Source: Sepiola atlantica | Taxonomy: Eukaryota; Mollusca; Cephalopoda; Sepiida; Sepiolidae | Direction: 5' to 3' | Assembly: GCA_963556195.1 (NCBI GenBank) | Contig: OY744531.1 | Coordinates: 51,212,200-51,276,199 of the forward strand | DNA length: 64,000 nucleotides | Part shown: positions 21,311 to 32,715 of the stretch, in pieces | Position numbering within the stretch: the first letter of the stretch is position 1 | Layout of the letters: each line of letters starts with the position of its first letter | Program-made: the position numbers and the translations under genes | The notes under the pieces: generated by a model | Told to the model about the DNA's origin: nothing | Seen by the model: only the letters and a program-made list of their open reading frames with translations | Databases searched by the model: none

Positions 21311-21958
21311 TATACATGATCGGCTATACCCGACTTTTCTATCTCCCGTTGTTCTGACCCATTGTCTTATTAGGTCATTTGATTAGTAGAGGATTGTCTT
21401 TGTGAAACCCAGGTACCAGTTGATGTAATCTTAATCGAATAACATGTAAATGAAACACACACACACACACATATATATATATGTATATAAATTTATTTTA
21501 GTTAAAACAAAGGTTTATGCTTCAGCTCAATAGTGTACAAATAGAGCTTTTAATGAAACATCATGTAAAACTTAGTTATTAAGAGAAACATTTCATATTT
21601 CCTTCAAAAATCTTTATTGATAAACAATTGTTTCTACCCATTTCAAGAATATATATTTTCATGATATTCAAAATATCACTGATATTCATGTGGAGTTTTC
21701 ATCAGTGTATAAAAATTCCACAGTCTGGCGGAAAATTTCAAATGCATCCAACATTCATTTAATTCATACATATTTGCTTTGCACTCAAAATTTCAAAGGG
21801 AAACCTTATTTAACTTTGTTTTATTTTCGTATATCAATGACAGTTTGTATATCATTAAAATATATGTTCTTGAAATAGGCAGAAACTATTGTATGTACAT
21901 AAAGTATATTTGAAGAAAATATGGAATGCTTCTCTGAACAACAGATTTACATACATAC

Positions 21959-21960
<2 letters not shown>
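21311..21960. other. Unassigned AT-rich stretch
   Basis: No gene; short (CA)n(TA)n near 21455-21482. Confidence 0.4.

Positions 21961-22008
<48 letters not shown>
21961..22008. repeat. (TA)n microsatellite
   Basis: About 24 TA units. Confidence 0.95.
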
Positions 22009-22010
<2 letters not shown>

Positions 22011-22030
22011 TTTTGAGACGATTAATCGGA

Positions 22031-22086
22031 ATCAGAATAGGAAAAATCAGAACTTTCCCCCCGAAAGTTCTGATTTTTCCTATTCG
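22031..22086. repeat. Short perfect hairpin
   Basis: GAATAGGAAAAATCAGAACT and its inverse face each other around a CCCCCC centre. Arms of about 25 bp. Confidence 0.8.
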
Positions 22087-22395
22087 GAATCAGAAAAAAT
22101 GTGACTATTTTCCGATTTCAGAAACGATTCTTTTAATTGTTTTTTGTTTTTGTTTAAAACTTAATTTCCCATTGCTGGTACTAATGATAAAATGAGGAAT
22201 ATTTATTGATTTTAAACTACTGCTATAACTAAAATCTATAGATTATTCCCCACCACCACAAGTGTATTTTAACATTTGCGAAAATATATGCACATAATAG
22301 ATTGGAGTTTATGGTAATCCGAAAATTAAAAAAAAACTCAATAGCTAAATATTTAGAGATTTTAAAGGAATCAGAATCGGGAAAAATACTGAAAT

Positions 22396-22398
<3 letters not shown>

Positions 22399-22480
<82 letters not shown>
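22399..22480. repeat. (TA)n microsatellite
   Basis: About 40 TA units. Confidence 0.95.
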
Positions 22481-22483
<3 letters not shown>

Positions 22484-22575
22484 TCTTTGTAATATAACAG
22501 GAAAAATACCAGCAGAGTGCTCAATTAATTGAGAATTAAAATTAAAAATTAAAAATGTAATATTTATTTATTTTC

Positions 22576-22744
22576 GTACAGAAAAATTAGTACAACATTC
22601 GTACCGTCGGTTTCAATCGCAGAAGGACTTAGCCATACGGCTCTCTTCAGCTTTTGTTTACAACAGAAGCTGAAGAGAGCCGGATGGTTAAGTCCTTCTG
22701 CACTTGAAACCGACGGTACAGTTGTTGTACTAATTTTTCTGTAC
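22576..22744. mobile_element. Hairpin (foldback) element
   Basis: Two arms of about 80 bp in inverted order: GTACAGAAAAATTAGTACAA, CGTACCGTCGGTTTCAA, CGGCTCTCTTCAGCTT and back. Few mismatches; the centre is near 22658. One arm of the same family, followed by different sequence, is at 63811-63895. TA array on the right (22748-22780). Confidence 0.85.
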
Positions 22745-22783
<39 letters not shown>

Positions 22784-22869
22784 GTTAACGCGATCAAATC
22801 TTTGAAAGACTTCTGATGTTTATATTGCTTTTCACTAACGTTTTGCCGTCTTATTATCAGCTTCATCTT

Positions 22870-24590
22870 AGTTTAATATATACATCCATATGCAACATAT
22901 GCATGTATACAAAATATCAATTCGAAGCATGCATCTTTTGAATTCATCAGCTTAAATACATATACGTATGTTGCATACATGTATATATAAGAAGCTGAGA
23001 TTGCAGAAAAACATTATCAAGCAACATGGATATAAGATTTCTATAATATTTATGGGTTGTTTTATTTCTGAACTTCCATATTTTTCGGATCTTGCATCCA
23101 TTTCATTTCAAAACAGACACATTTATATGAATAATAAATATACTTCACCATGGTAAGACGACCATTTCATGCTTTCTTACAATCTTCAGGTGAGAGTTAA
23201 GCCACTCATTCTTCCTGGCTTGGTTACAATTATTACTTCTTAGAAGGTCCACCCGGCGTTGCACGGGAACATTTACTAGCCGTTACAATATGAGTTTAAG
23301 TATTAAAAAAAATCCAGTTAGACAAGCTTTGGCTGCTGAGAAAAGAAATTGCTGAAAAGTAAATCTTTTTTGCCCTACGAGGATTTAATGTAATATCCTG
23401 GTTATTTGTTTTTAAGAGAAGGGTTGTTTTGTTGTAAATGTTTTCTTTTTGTATTTTAAAGAAATACACAATACAGTTTATTTAAATAATTGAGTTAATA
23501 GATAATAATTAAATTACTATGAGAAGACTCAAGTCTTCAAGATTAATAAGTCCATGCTTTACACCAAAGTTAACGACAGCCGTTAAATTAAAACAACATT
23601 GTAATTAGGTGTTCGAAATAAAATTATTTACCTTTTATTATATGTGCGTACACTTAAAAAAGAAATAGTTCATTATTATGTCTAAACCAATATAATACTT
23701 TATCTGACATATATGGCGACATATAGAATGTTTTCATTAACGTCGTAAGCAGCTGATGCTGTTTAGGTTATTATTGAAAAATATCCACATTTCAACAATC
23801 ATCCTAACTGGAATGAGTATTTTTAGAAAGACACGGAAGCGAAATACATTTTTGTTGTAAATAACATGGTTCAAGGATGTAAAAGGAAAAATTGCTAGTT
23901 AGAATCAAATATAGATTTTTCAGATTCAAACTACAAGAATCCGACTAACTTCAGTTTATTGTATAGCGAAAACAAAATTTAATCGTGTATTAATTGTAAG
24001 CAATCCACTAAAACGAGGTGCTTCAATCTCACCTGAAGATTGCGAGAAAGCATAATATGACAACTATAAGATTATTTAGTATATATAGAAATACATTTAT
24101 AAATGTATACTCTACACAAAATATTGAGTACTCTAAAATATAAAAACCGTAATGTGTATATAAGGTTGGACATAAAGATCTACCACATTTAAAATAGTTC
24201 CAAAACGAACATAAATATCTACAAGAAAAAACTGATTCTATTTCTAAAAAATATATAACATTTTATTTAAATGGGTTTTAAAAATGATATCAGACAGATG
24301 CTGGTTATTAATGTCAATACATTGATGGAATTGTAGAGAGAAGAATGTCGTGATCGCCATCTTGTAGTAGGGTTGCTGCATCGGTATTCACCCCAATGGC
24401 CTTGTTTGCTATGAAGAAAAGGGTCACCAAGTTTTGGCTAAAAGGACAAGCTTCTCTACAATTTTAATCAATTTTATTCAACAGTTTCATCAACACAAAA
24501 CATAGTCTGGAAAGAGTCATGAACACAAGAATACAAAATAGGTTGAAATGGAATTGAGTTCATGAGTTCCAATGTCGTCTAGCAAAGCCA
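22870..24590. other. Unassigned AT-rich stretch with possible Helitron-type end
   Basis: No gene. At 23250-23272 the inverse of CCCGTGCAACGCCGGGT appears with CTAA nearby, resembling a minus-strand Helitron 3' hairpin; weak. An inverted pair involving CATATGCATGTATAC-type sequence lies at 22880-22990. Confidence 0.35.
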
Positions 24591-24719
24591 TTGCTAAAGG
24601 CGAGGAGAGAGATATAACGTCTTGTTGCATTGGCATCTCAAAAGGGACTTTTATCTCGCCTCCCAATTAATTGCAATAAGGGAGGAAGAAAAAACGAAAT
24701 CTTACCAAGACGGTGCTCA

Positions 24720-24850
24720 AAGTCTTACTGTTTGTAAAAGTTGCAAAAACGTTTGGCCGGAAGTGCTATCCCGCACAAAAGTGTTTTGGCCAAGCAACGC
24801 ATTAACCGCTCTACAACTGAGAAAATGCAAGTGCGAAAAAAAATTGATCA
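24720..24850 (-). mobile_element. Possible tRNA-like SINE head (weak)
   Basis: The minus strand reads CTCAGTTGTAGAGCGGTTAA (plus 24803-24822), an A-box-like segment as in the 13.6-kb SINE. A clean B box is not visible. A 79-codon plus-strand frame across it is not supported as a gene. Confidence 0.3.
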
Positions 24851-24954
24851 TAATTATGTAACTGCTACAGAGTCTTCCCCGGAAGTTCTCCATAATTCCA
24901 CGTGTAATCTCAGGTAGAAATTGCATGGATTTAACCCTGTGATCATTTTTTTAA

Positions 24955-25440
24955 AAAACCCTCTAGAGTTTGAGGAGAATATCAGAAACCCTTTTCTTCT
25001 AGTTCTCTCTCAAACGAAAGATCACAAAGGGCTTCAATGGCAGTCATTTTATGGCTACCCTGAAAGCTTGTTTTACAAGTACTTACTCTGCTTGTCTTCT
25101 TACTGTATTTGTACCCTTCAACGTAAATACCCCAGACCCACCCGACTAGCAGCAAAATCACACTCCTTCACTATAGAGGTCCCTAAATGTCGGAAGATTT
25201 TATACTCTAATAGCTTCTCTCCTCAGACCGCTTGCCTTTAGAAGTCCCTTTCTGCTCCTTGGTTCACCGACCATATTAACATGTAACAATTTAAATGTAA
25301 TGTGAACAAACATCTTGCTGCTCAACTGACCACCCAGGTTACCCCCTCCCCCACTATGAATCTGGTCCATATCATAGTAGTCCCTTACGCTTCAGTGGCA
25401 ATATTCCTTGTTTGAGACTAACAAGATAATAAAAAATAGA
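24955..25440 (+). pseudogene. LINE ORF2 C-terminal fragment
   Basis: KSHSFTIEVPKCRKILYSNS followed by an FSPQTACL-type block and the untranslated ATTTAAATGTAATGTGAACA, matching 15010-15600 and the minus-strand copy at 28205-28510. Frame breaks and an in-frame stop after ACL; inactive. Confidence 0.75.
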
Positions 25441-25694
25441 GATAAAACACTCAGGAAACACTCCATGATCATGAAAATGTACTCCACCCCTCTACCAGCC
25501 CTGCACGCTGCACAGTGCCTACTTCAAATGTAGAAGATCTTTATGCCTCACCTTGTACAACACACACACATATTTACCAAGAACAACACATACATGTATG
25601 TACAAGCTTACACACAAAATAATTTTTCTATTACTATTGCGGCAAAATCACTTTTCTCTTTTTAATTCATTTATTTTTACAACTATTTCTTTTT

Positions 25695-26115
25695 TTTAAC
25701 ACTCTTTTATGGTGAACGTTACTATTGATGACATAAATTATTTTAAAGAAAATACAGTTGGGAAATTAATCAAAAACAATTTATTTTGGTCTACCTATTA
25801 ATTTGTGACTTATCAGCATTAAAACATTGTATATTTAATATTTAATAGCATTTTAAGTTACCTTAAATATCGGTTCTGAGCAAAGTAGCCATCTTGTTTA
25901 GGTTAGGTACCTTACTTCCTGTGACTAAACAAGATGGATAATTTACTCAAAACCGATATTAACGGTAACTTAAAATGCTTACATATTCTATTAAATATTA
26001 ATGTTTTAACACAAATATGGTCACAAATGAGTAGGTAGAACAAAATAAATTGGTTTTGACTAATTTCCACACTGCATTTCCTTTAAAATAATTCATGTCG
26101 CCAAAAGTAACGTTT
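25695..26115. mobile_element. Large, old foldback element
   Basis: Two arms of about 200 bp. The left arm carries GGTGAACGTTACTATTGATG, AACAATTTATTTTGGTCTAC, TTTTAAGTTACCTTAAATATCGG and CATCTTGTTTAG. The right arm gives each in reverse and inverse order. Centre near 25905. Scattered mismatches mean it is old. No coding. Confidence 0.8.
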
Positions 26116-26119
26116 ACCC

Positions 26120-26400
26120 TTTTTATTTATTTATTTTTTCTATTTTGTTTTATTCCAGGCATTTTTTCTTTTGTTTTGTCTCAACGTTCGCTTTTTTTTC
26201 TAACCACTCTTTCGTTTCTCTTTTTCTCGCAGCAGACACGGTCCATTATGCCAAAAATGCCAAGTCTAAGCATCGGAGGAACTTAGCCTCGCTCTCACCC
26301 TCCCCCACAATCACTCTTTCTCTTCCCCCCTCCTACTACTACTACTATGACTCCTCCTCCTCCTAGTCATTTTTTTGTCATGCACCAAATAAACCCCGTA
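26120..26400. repeat. Pyrimidine-rich low-complexity stretch
   Basis: Runs of TTTTC, CCTCC and (CTA)n. Ser/Phe/Leu-rich frames here are not genes. Confidence 0.7.
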
Positions 26401-26584
26401 TACACCTCCTGCCCGCGGTCAGGCACTACAAACACTTGCTTACACATTGCATGATTTGTTTTTGTTTTTTTTTCTTTAAAAAAAATGCAAGATGTAGAAG
26501 AGAAATATTGTCAAAATTTGAAAATTTCCAAAAATGAAAAAGAATTTGACATAGAAACTTGTAAATATATGAAATAAAGTATGA

Positions 26585-26588
<4 letters not shown>

Positions 26589-26637
<49 letters not shown>
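26589..26637. repeat. (TA)n microsatellite
   Basis: About 24 TA units. Confidence 0.95.
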
Positions 26638-26639
<2 letters not shown>

Positions 26640-26699
26640 ATGGAAAAATAAAGTATGAACTATGAATTTTCTCCTTCACATGCAAAAAACTAAAAGTTA

Positions 26700-27122
26700 C
26701 CAAAAAACATGGGAGAGAAAGAGAGAGATAGAGAGCAAAGTAATGAGGCCGAAAAAAAAAGAAAGAGGAAAAAATAATAGAAAAACAAAACCAAAACTAT
26801 TAAAAACCCACAAAAATTTACAAGCAAGAAAGACAGAAAGGGAGAGGAGGGGAAGATAAAGAAAGAGAGAGCGAGGGAGGGGAATAGAGAGAGAAAGCCA
26901 AAGAGAGAGAAGGGGAAAGAGAGAGAAGGGAAAAGAGAGAGAAGGGAAAAGAGTGATGGCGGAGAAGGGAAAAGAGATAGCGATTGAGAGAAAGAGACAA
27001 TAATAGTAAAATATAGAGATGGAGAAAGGGAAAGAGGGAACGTGAGGAAGAGAGAGAGAGAGAGAAGGAAAGAAATAGGGAGGAATAGAGAGAGAGAGAC
27101 GGAGAGAGAGGTAGAAAGAGAG

Positions 27123-27158
<36 letters not shown>

Positions 27159-27160
27159 CA
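26700..27160. repeat. Purine-rich (GA)n-type low-complexity block
   Basis: About 460 bp of almost pure A/G on the plus strand, ending in (GA)n. Long Ser/Leu-rich minus-strand frames in all three phases come from this bias. Confidence 0.85.
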
Positions 27161-27455
27161 AACAAGATATGAAAAATAATTAATTGATGAAACCAATACA
27201 ATAATAGAGCCACTAAAATGTCGGATGACAGAAAAAGATCGAGAGACAAAGAAGAAACATTAAATAAACATGAAACTAAAAATGTACATATGTATATATT
27301 ATTTATAATATAACAATAATAAATAATTAAAAGGGGTTTATCTTAAAATTATTCATTATTGTTTTAATCGCTCCATCTAAAAAGATATCAAGCTCTTTGT
27401 GTGTGCAAGATCTTCTGTCTTGGTTCGGCTTTGTACCAATTCCGATAATTTGATC

Positions 27456-27459
<4 letters not shown>

Positions 27460-27518
<59 letters not shown>
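27460..27518. repeat. (TA)n microsatellite
   Basis: About 29 TA units. Confidence 0.95.
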
Positions 27519-27519
<1 letters not shown>

Positions 27520-27520
<1 letters not shown>

Positions 27521-27910
27521 CTTTGAGTTTCTTTGGTAGAAAGAAATCAAACAAAGTGCTCACTTATTAAATAATAAGTGCATAATCATTATTTATTTAT
27601 TAATAATGTTACAGAAGATCAGGTCAAATCAACATTCTCCATAACTCTGTTTTGAGGTCTTTTCGGTAAGATCCCCACCAATTTAAGTACCGAAAAGAAA
27701 AAAATGAATTAAAAAAAACAACAAAAAAAACAGTGAACTTTCTCCAAGAAGAACTTACAACTTCCTCCGAAATCGAATATGGCTGAAGATAGCCAGAGCG
27801 ACTTGTTTATAAATATAAAAAAACAACGAAACATTAGTTTTCGAACTGAGATCGCTCCAAGCTTGAAACCTATGGTATCATGTTGATTTGACGTTATCTT
27901 TTGTGACGTG

Positions 27911-27948
<38 letters not shown>

Positions 27949-28200
27949 CTTTTGATGTATAGATGTTACTAAAAATGATGGATAGTTATAATCTGAAAAA
28001 AAAAAGCTCCCAAATTGTAAATATTGCTGACATGTTTTGCCAAGTGACTTCTTCTGGTGGTAAAATTAAATCGATCCAAAAAGTAAAAACTGTAAATGGG
28101 ATGATAAGACTGCGATTCAAGTGGGGTCAGAGGGATTAACAAATTTTTAAAACTTTTATTCGCTCTAAACAAGGCATATTGCCACTGAGACGTAAAAGGC
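27520..28200. other. Unassigned AT-rich stretch
   Basis: No gene. (TA)n at 27912-27945. Confidence 0.4.
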
Positions 28201-28204
28201 TCCT

Positions 28205-28520
28205 GTGATTAGGGGCCAGATTTATAGAGGGCATCTTAAATGAGTAGTTGTGCAGCAAGATGTTTGTTCACATTACATTTAAATTTCTGCATGTTGGTAA
28301 TATGGGGAAACAAGGAGTCGATTCCAAAGGCAAACGTTCTGAGGAAAGAAACTATTAGAGTAGAAAGTTTTCCAGCATCTGGGGACCTCTACAGTGAAGG
28401 GGTGGGATTTTGCTGCTAATCGAGTTTGCCGGAGTCATTTACGTTGAAGGGGTACAAGTGGAGTAAGTTCATTGGAGCACATTCCAGAGAAGTACTTGTA
28501 AAACAAGCACAGGGATGCAA
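28205..28520 (-). pseudogene. LINE ORF2 C-terminal fragment
   Basis: The reverse complement carries TTTAAATGTAATGTGAACAA and coding blocks for a WNVLQRT-type site and a CRGPQMLENF-type site, corresponding to the 15.0 and 24.96-kb copies. Decayed. Confidence 0.7.
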
Positions 28521-28555
28521 AATTGCGGCAATGAGACTCGTGCTTCCTTGTTAAA

Positions 28556-28900
28556 TCAAATCAATTTTATTTAGAAAAAAAAAGAAGTGAAACAAGCTAT
28601 GTAAAGGGACAAGTAAAAGATATTTACATCCACCTACAGTCTTAATGATTGTCCAAGGCCACTTTAAACCTGGATATGGTAGTCATTGCCACGACCTCCT
28701 CTGGCAGGCTGTTCCACGGAGCAGAAACACGAACAGAAAATGCTGCCTTTTTTATTGAGACGAAAATGATGGTGGTACATCTTTTGCGGGTGATGTGGAG
28801 ACTGCGACTTGGCGCTGGGGTGAAAAACTCCTCAAAAGATTAATTTAAATTCCCATTGATGATGTTGTATGCCGGAATCAAGTCTCCTTGCATTCACACT
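28556..28900 (-). pseudogene. Second LINE type: C-terminal end with WNSLPEEVV motif
   Basis: The minus strand reads PWNSLPEEVVAMTTISRFK then VALDNH and stop (plus 28635-28715). Upstream (plus 28740-28890) there are remnants of the RGDLIPAYNIING-type block. WNSLP, E-x-V, F-K and a short acidic/basic end before the stop is the ordinary terminus of another jockey/CR1-like LINE group. A plus-strand frame over the same DNA is a shadow. Confidence 0.75.
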
Positions 28901-29219
28901 GCTTACATGAAAACAGATTAAGTCTGTTAGTTAACAGAGTTATTATGCGAACCGATTTTTCCTAAAGATTTAGTGGAAAGGTGGCACATGAGCCACAGAA
29001 CAACCCATTACATCTTGGTGTGGGTCAAAGAAAGGCTTTCAAGTAGAGCATGCATTTCAAATAATGAAAAAAAAAAGCAGAATGTCACAAAGAATTTTAG
29101 AAACTTGTGAAGGTTGAGGGCAGGGGTATCCGATCATTCCTTATTTTCATTGGCTGTCACCATCATCATCATCATTATCAATAACAGCACCCAAATTTGC
29201 ATGCATCCCTTGAGCCATG

Positions 29220-29365
29220 CTGCTCTCAGTGTCAAGGTTAAAACCCTGCAATCTTACAGATGAACGCGTAGCTGTGACTAACGAGGAGGGCTTTATGCAC
29301 ACCTAACAATCCTGAGGCACGATCTTCATGAGCTCGATGCAGAAGTATGACCGGAATAACAGCAA
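29220..29365 (-). repeat. Dispersed repeat shared with 54490-54640
   Basis: The reverse complement reads CTTCTGCATCGAGCTCATGA then AGATCGTGCCTCAGGATTGT, which recurs on the plus strand at about 54521-54560. The minus-strand copy runs to a (GAT)n-type end near 29165, like the LINE tails here. Confidence 0.65.
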
Positions 29366-29638
29366 CAACAACATCAACAACAGCAGCAAGAAGAGAATAA
29401 TAACTATAAATCTTCCATTACACTTATGATGTCACTCAGAAGTTTAACAGCAAGATTATCATTCAGTGAAAAGATATGATGTTTTAAAAGGGCCAAAATC
29501 CTCAAAGATCTGGTAAAACATTACTGACAACAGACCTGGAAAATTTAATAATTATTAGATCTATGAATACTTCCAGATGAAAAACGAATAATAAGAACAA
29601 GCTTTATAGCCTAAAATTATGCAGAAATTTACAAGATA

Positions 29639-30616
29639 CAGGGTGACTCCAAAACAAATGCCACCCATGGAATCGTTAATAAAATTGACAGTATTGAATT
29701 TTCTCGCTCGCATGCCATTATTCCAAATTTGTGGCCGTGGGCCGCCATCAATAAACTGTCTCTCCTGCACCAAACGGTCATAAATAAAAAAAATTAAAAA
29801 AATCACATAAAATCTTTTTCAGGGAAAATTTTATAATAAAAATTTATTACAATTTGCTGGAATAATTTTTTAAATGACAATTAAATATCAAGTAAAAATT
29901 CCATTTTTACTTGATTACTGAAAACCATCAAAGAATTTGATTAAAAAAAATGATATTTTTAAAATTTAATTATTTTTAATATGCAATCATTTATATCGGT
30001 TTTAAACAGGCTAAATTACACTTAAAATGCTGTTTATGATCGTTTGACCGTTTGGTACAAGCGAACAGTCAACTGATGGTGGGCCATGGCCACGAATTCG
30101 GAATAAGGGCATGTGAGTGAGAAAATTCAATATCGCCATGAAAGTCACATTCCTTTCTGCAATCTAACGATATTTGGTACAAATAAATTTCAGTATATGT
30201 CTGACTTGTCCACCAAGTTTCAGCCATGAATGTCCGACATTCTTTGTTTTATCGTCGTTTACTGATATGCTCCAAATATGCACCTCTGCGTTGATTGATA
30301 CTGAGTGCTTCCTAGTGGTCGTTAAAAAGTTTTAAGAAGTCTTGGACAGACAAAGGGATGCTGTGAGGAATGAATAGTAGTTTTAACAGGATGAGGCAAA
30401 TCTTCCCCACATTTCAAATGATTCTTGGAATGGTCGCAGGGACACTTTGGTGATCGTCCCATCAGTAGGTGTGATCGTCCTGAAAGAGCTTCACAGTCAC
30501 TGGATTTTAACCCCCCCTCCCCTAATACTTTTATCTATGGAGTTATCTCAAAGATAATATCTATCAAAACAATCACCAGACTATCTCTGAAGTTAAAAGG
30601 GACATCAGAGTAAAAA
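29639..30616 (+). mobile_element. Degraded Tc1/mariner-like element with inner inverted pair
   Basis: A TIR-like CAGGGTGACTCCAAAACA starts at 29639 after TA. The segment at 29695-29790 recurs inverted at 30042-30140 (GACCGTTTGGT and GGCCACGAATTCGGAATAA). At 30280-30613 the plus strand carries a transposase relic: a QDEANLPHI-type site (decayed QQDGA-PH block) and SLDFNPPSPNTFIYGVISK, a decayed SPDLNPPD-F-L-WGY-LK block with the catalytic D region eroded. Frames are broken. The right TIR was not found. Confidence 0.6.
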
Positions 30617-30654
30617 AAGAGAGGGGGATCAGATGGTATTTTTTTAGGGGTACT

Positions 30655-30822
30655 GTAATACTTGGTGTGGTATTAAGCCCTGGTCAGGCTATGACAGCTT
30701 CCTCCGAAACATACAGCTGGGGACCGCTTGTGAATTTAATATTCTCTGTAAACTTCCTCATTTTGAGGAAGCCGGCATAGCTTCCCTAGAGCTAATACCA
30801 CACTAGGTATAACCGGTTCGTT
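30655..30822. repeat. Small inverted-repeat element
   Basis: ACTTGGTGTGGTATTAAG...GCTATGAC...GCTTCCTC is answered by GAGGAAGC...GCATAGC...CTAATACCACACTAGGT. Arms of about 60 bp with mismatches; no coding. Confidence 0.65.
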
Positions 30823-30826
30823 CTGT

Positions 30827-30827
<1 letters not shown>

Positions 30828-30890
<63 letters not shown>
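30828..30890. repeat. (TA)n microsatellite
   Basis: About 31 TA units. Confidence 0.95.
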
Positions 30891-30893
<3 letters not shown>

Positions 30894-30996
30894 TACTTCA
30901 TGTATCCACATAAAATATTATAAGGAGATATAATTTTTTATGTGTCAGTTTTCAGTATTTACTTCAACAGTGCTCGATACGTAAGTAGAGCTAGGT

Positions 30997-31159
30997 AGTA
31001 AGCAATGAAAATATATATGGCAATCAAGCTACACAGAGGCTCCCGTATTTCATCCCCGGGGGGAATCGTCAGGCTAAATGCATTTAGCCTGACGATTCCC
31101 CCGGGGATGAAACACGGGAGCCTCTGTGTAGCTTGATTGCCATATATATTTTCATTGCT

Positions 31160-31163
<4 letters not shown>
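30997..31163. mobile_element. Near-perfect 167-bp hairpin of the 9.84-kb foldback family
   Basis: Each arm is 83 bp and carries AAGCTACACAGAGGCTCCCG, TTTCATCCCC and AATCGTCAGGCTAAATG; the centre is the self-complementary ATGCAT at 31078-31083. Very few mismatches, so it arose recently or is kept homogeneous. TA array at 31164-31201. Confidence 0.9.
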
Positions 31164-31204
<41 letters not shown>

Positions 31205-31276
31205 AATAGGAAATATTGAAATAATGAAACAAAAGTAAAGTTACATGCTTTACAAGAGTATAATCATAAGGTGTTT

Positions 31277-31381
31277 AAAAAAGGTATAAGATAAAATATG
31301 CGAATGCTTTTTAATCCATGGATAAATTCTTTGAAAATCCATGGATTAAAAAGCATTCTCATGTTTTATCTTATACCTTTT
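31277..31381. repeat. Hairpin next to tandem array
   Basis: Arms AAAAGGTATAAGATAAAATA and GAATGCTTTTTAATCCATGG are followed by their inverses around a 15-bp loop. The right arm abuts the first 38-bp tandem unit. Confidence 0.85.
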
Positions 31382-31835
31382 AGTTCTTTGGTACGACAGG
31401 GACGTGTCTCTAAACTTTTAGTTCTTTGGTACAAAAGGGGCGTGTCTCTAAACTTTTAGTTCTTTGGTACAAAAGGGGCGTGTCTCTAAACTTTTAGTTC
31501 TTTGGTACAAAAGGGGCGTGTCTCTAAACTTTTAGTTCTTTGGTACAAAAGGGGCGTGTCTCTAAACTTTTAGTTCTTTGGTACAAAAGGGGCGTGTCTC
31601 TAAACTTTTAGTTCTTTGGTACAAAAGGGGCGTGTCTCTAAACTTTTAGTTCTTTGGTACAAAAGGGGCGGGTCTCTAAACTTTTAGTTCTTTGGTACAA
31701 AAGGGGCGTGTCTCTAAACTTTTAGTACTTTGGTACGACAGGGGCGTGTCTCTAAACTTTTAGTTCTTTGGTATAATAAGGGTACATCCTTAAAGTTTTA
31801 TTTCTTTGGTACAAAAGGGGCGTGTCTCTAAACCA
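31381..31835. repeat. 38-bp tandem array, about 12 units
   Basis: Unit core TAGTTCTTTGGTACAAAAGG then GGCGTGTCTCTAAACTTT. The inner units are almost identical; outer ones have GACAGG or a TAATAAGGGTACATCC variant. Not CRISPR, because there are no unique spacers. Confidence 0.95.
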
Positions 31836-32033
31836 TTAGAGGAGAATCAGATGGGAAAAGGGGAAAGAGAAGGTTTGGGGAGGGAGGGAAATAATGGGGA
31901 CGAGGAAAAGAGAGACGGCTAGAGAAAGGAAGAGAGATTGAAGTTTTATATAAAGATGTTACACACACTATTTAATTTCTACTACTTTGTTTTTTTTGTA
32001 TCGTCCCGGGCAACGCCGGGTAGCCTTGCTAGT
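31836..32033 (+). mobile_element. Helitron-type 3' end
   Basis: A purine-rich stretch, then GATGTTACACACACTATTTAA (shared with 17697-17720), then TCCCGGGCAACGCCGGG hairpin (32004-32020), TAGCCTTG, CTAG and T. This is the expected Helitron end. The preceding 38-bp array may be part of the element, since the 16.2-kb relative also carries tandem units. Confidence 0.65.
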
Positions 32034-32282
32034 ATGTATATAAAATGAATAAAAGTTTAGATAAAATTCAGCAAAATTTTAAATATGCAGAAAAAGTGGA
32101 TAAACAAAAAACAATACAATAAAATAAAATGATGCAATTTTATATTTTGTCTTTATTATATCAAAATACTTCATCAGAAATTACTCATTTCCCATGAAGT
32201 CTTTTAAAATAAAAATACAATATACAATTGTTCTATAGGAGTCGATTTGATATGTCTTCTGCTTATCACTTATTTTATATTT

Positions 32283-32332
<50 letters not shown>
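32283..32332. repeat. (TA)n microsatellite
   Basis: About 25 TA units. Confidence 0.95.
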
Positions 32333-32335
<3 letters not shown>

Positions 32336-32384
32336 AGTTAGTTGAAAAAACATAAAGTGCTCCATCGTAGGCTCTACAAGAGCT

Positions 32385-32715
32385 AATATAAATTATTTTA
32401 ATTAAATACTATACAGTACAGTGTATGTTGGTGATACGAGGGTTTCATCAATTTGGTCATCCTGGAGTTCGGATAAAATCCGGCTAGTCATCACAGAAAG
32501 ATTCTTCAGCCTCTATTGGTATCGTCCTAGTCCGTCTTGTTACTCGTTCTTAAATCTGATTTCAGAATCTTCGATACCAAAAGGGGGACTGACGATTCTT
32601 TTTGCGATTAGAAACCGGATTTTATACTAAATACAGAATGACCAAATTGATGAAACCCGGGTATCCCCAACAAACACTGTAATGTATAGTATTTAAATAA
32701 AATAATTTATAATTT
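32385..32715. mobile_element. 330-bp foldback element
   Basis: ATAAATTATTTTAATTAAAT, TGTATGTTGGTGATACGAGG and GTTTCATCAATTTGGTCAT on the left are inverted on the right (ATGACCAAATTGATGAAAC, TATCCCCAACAAACACTG). The inner pair GATAAAATCCGG/CCGGATTTTAT continues the arms. The interior differs between arms. Confidence 0.8.

Noticed and set aside
26690..27249. Three overlapping Ser/Leu-rich frames of 143-168 codons
   Set aside because: All three phases are open because the minus strand is almost pure pyrimidine; no start context or domain.
28649..28843. 64-codon plus-strand frame
   Set aside because: Antisense to the LINE end with the WNSLPEEVV motif.
31381..31835. CRISPR-like array
   Set aside because: Units are head-to-tail with no unique spacers, in an animal-type genome; it is an ordinary 38-bp tandem repeat.
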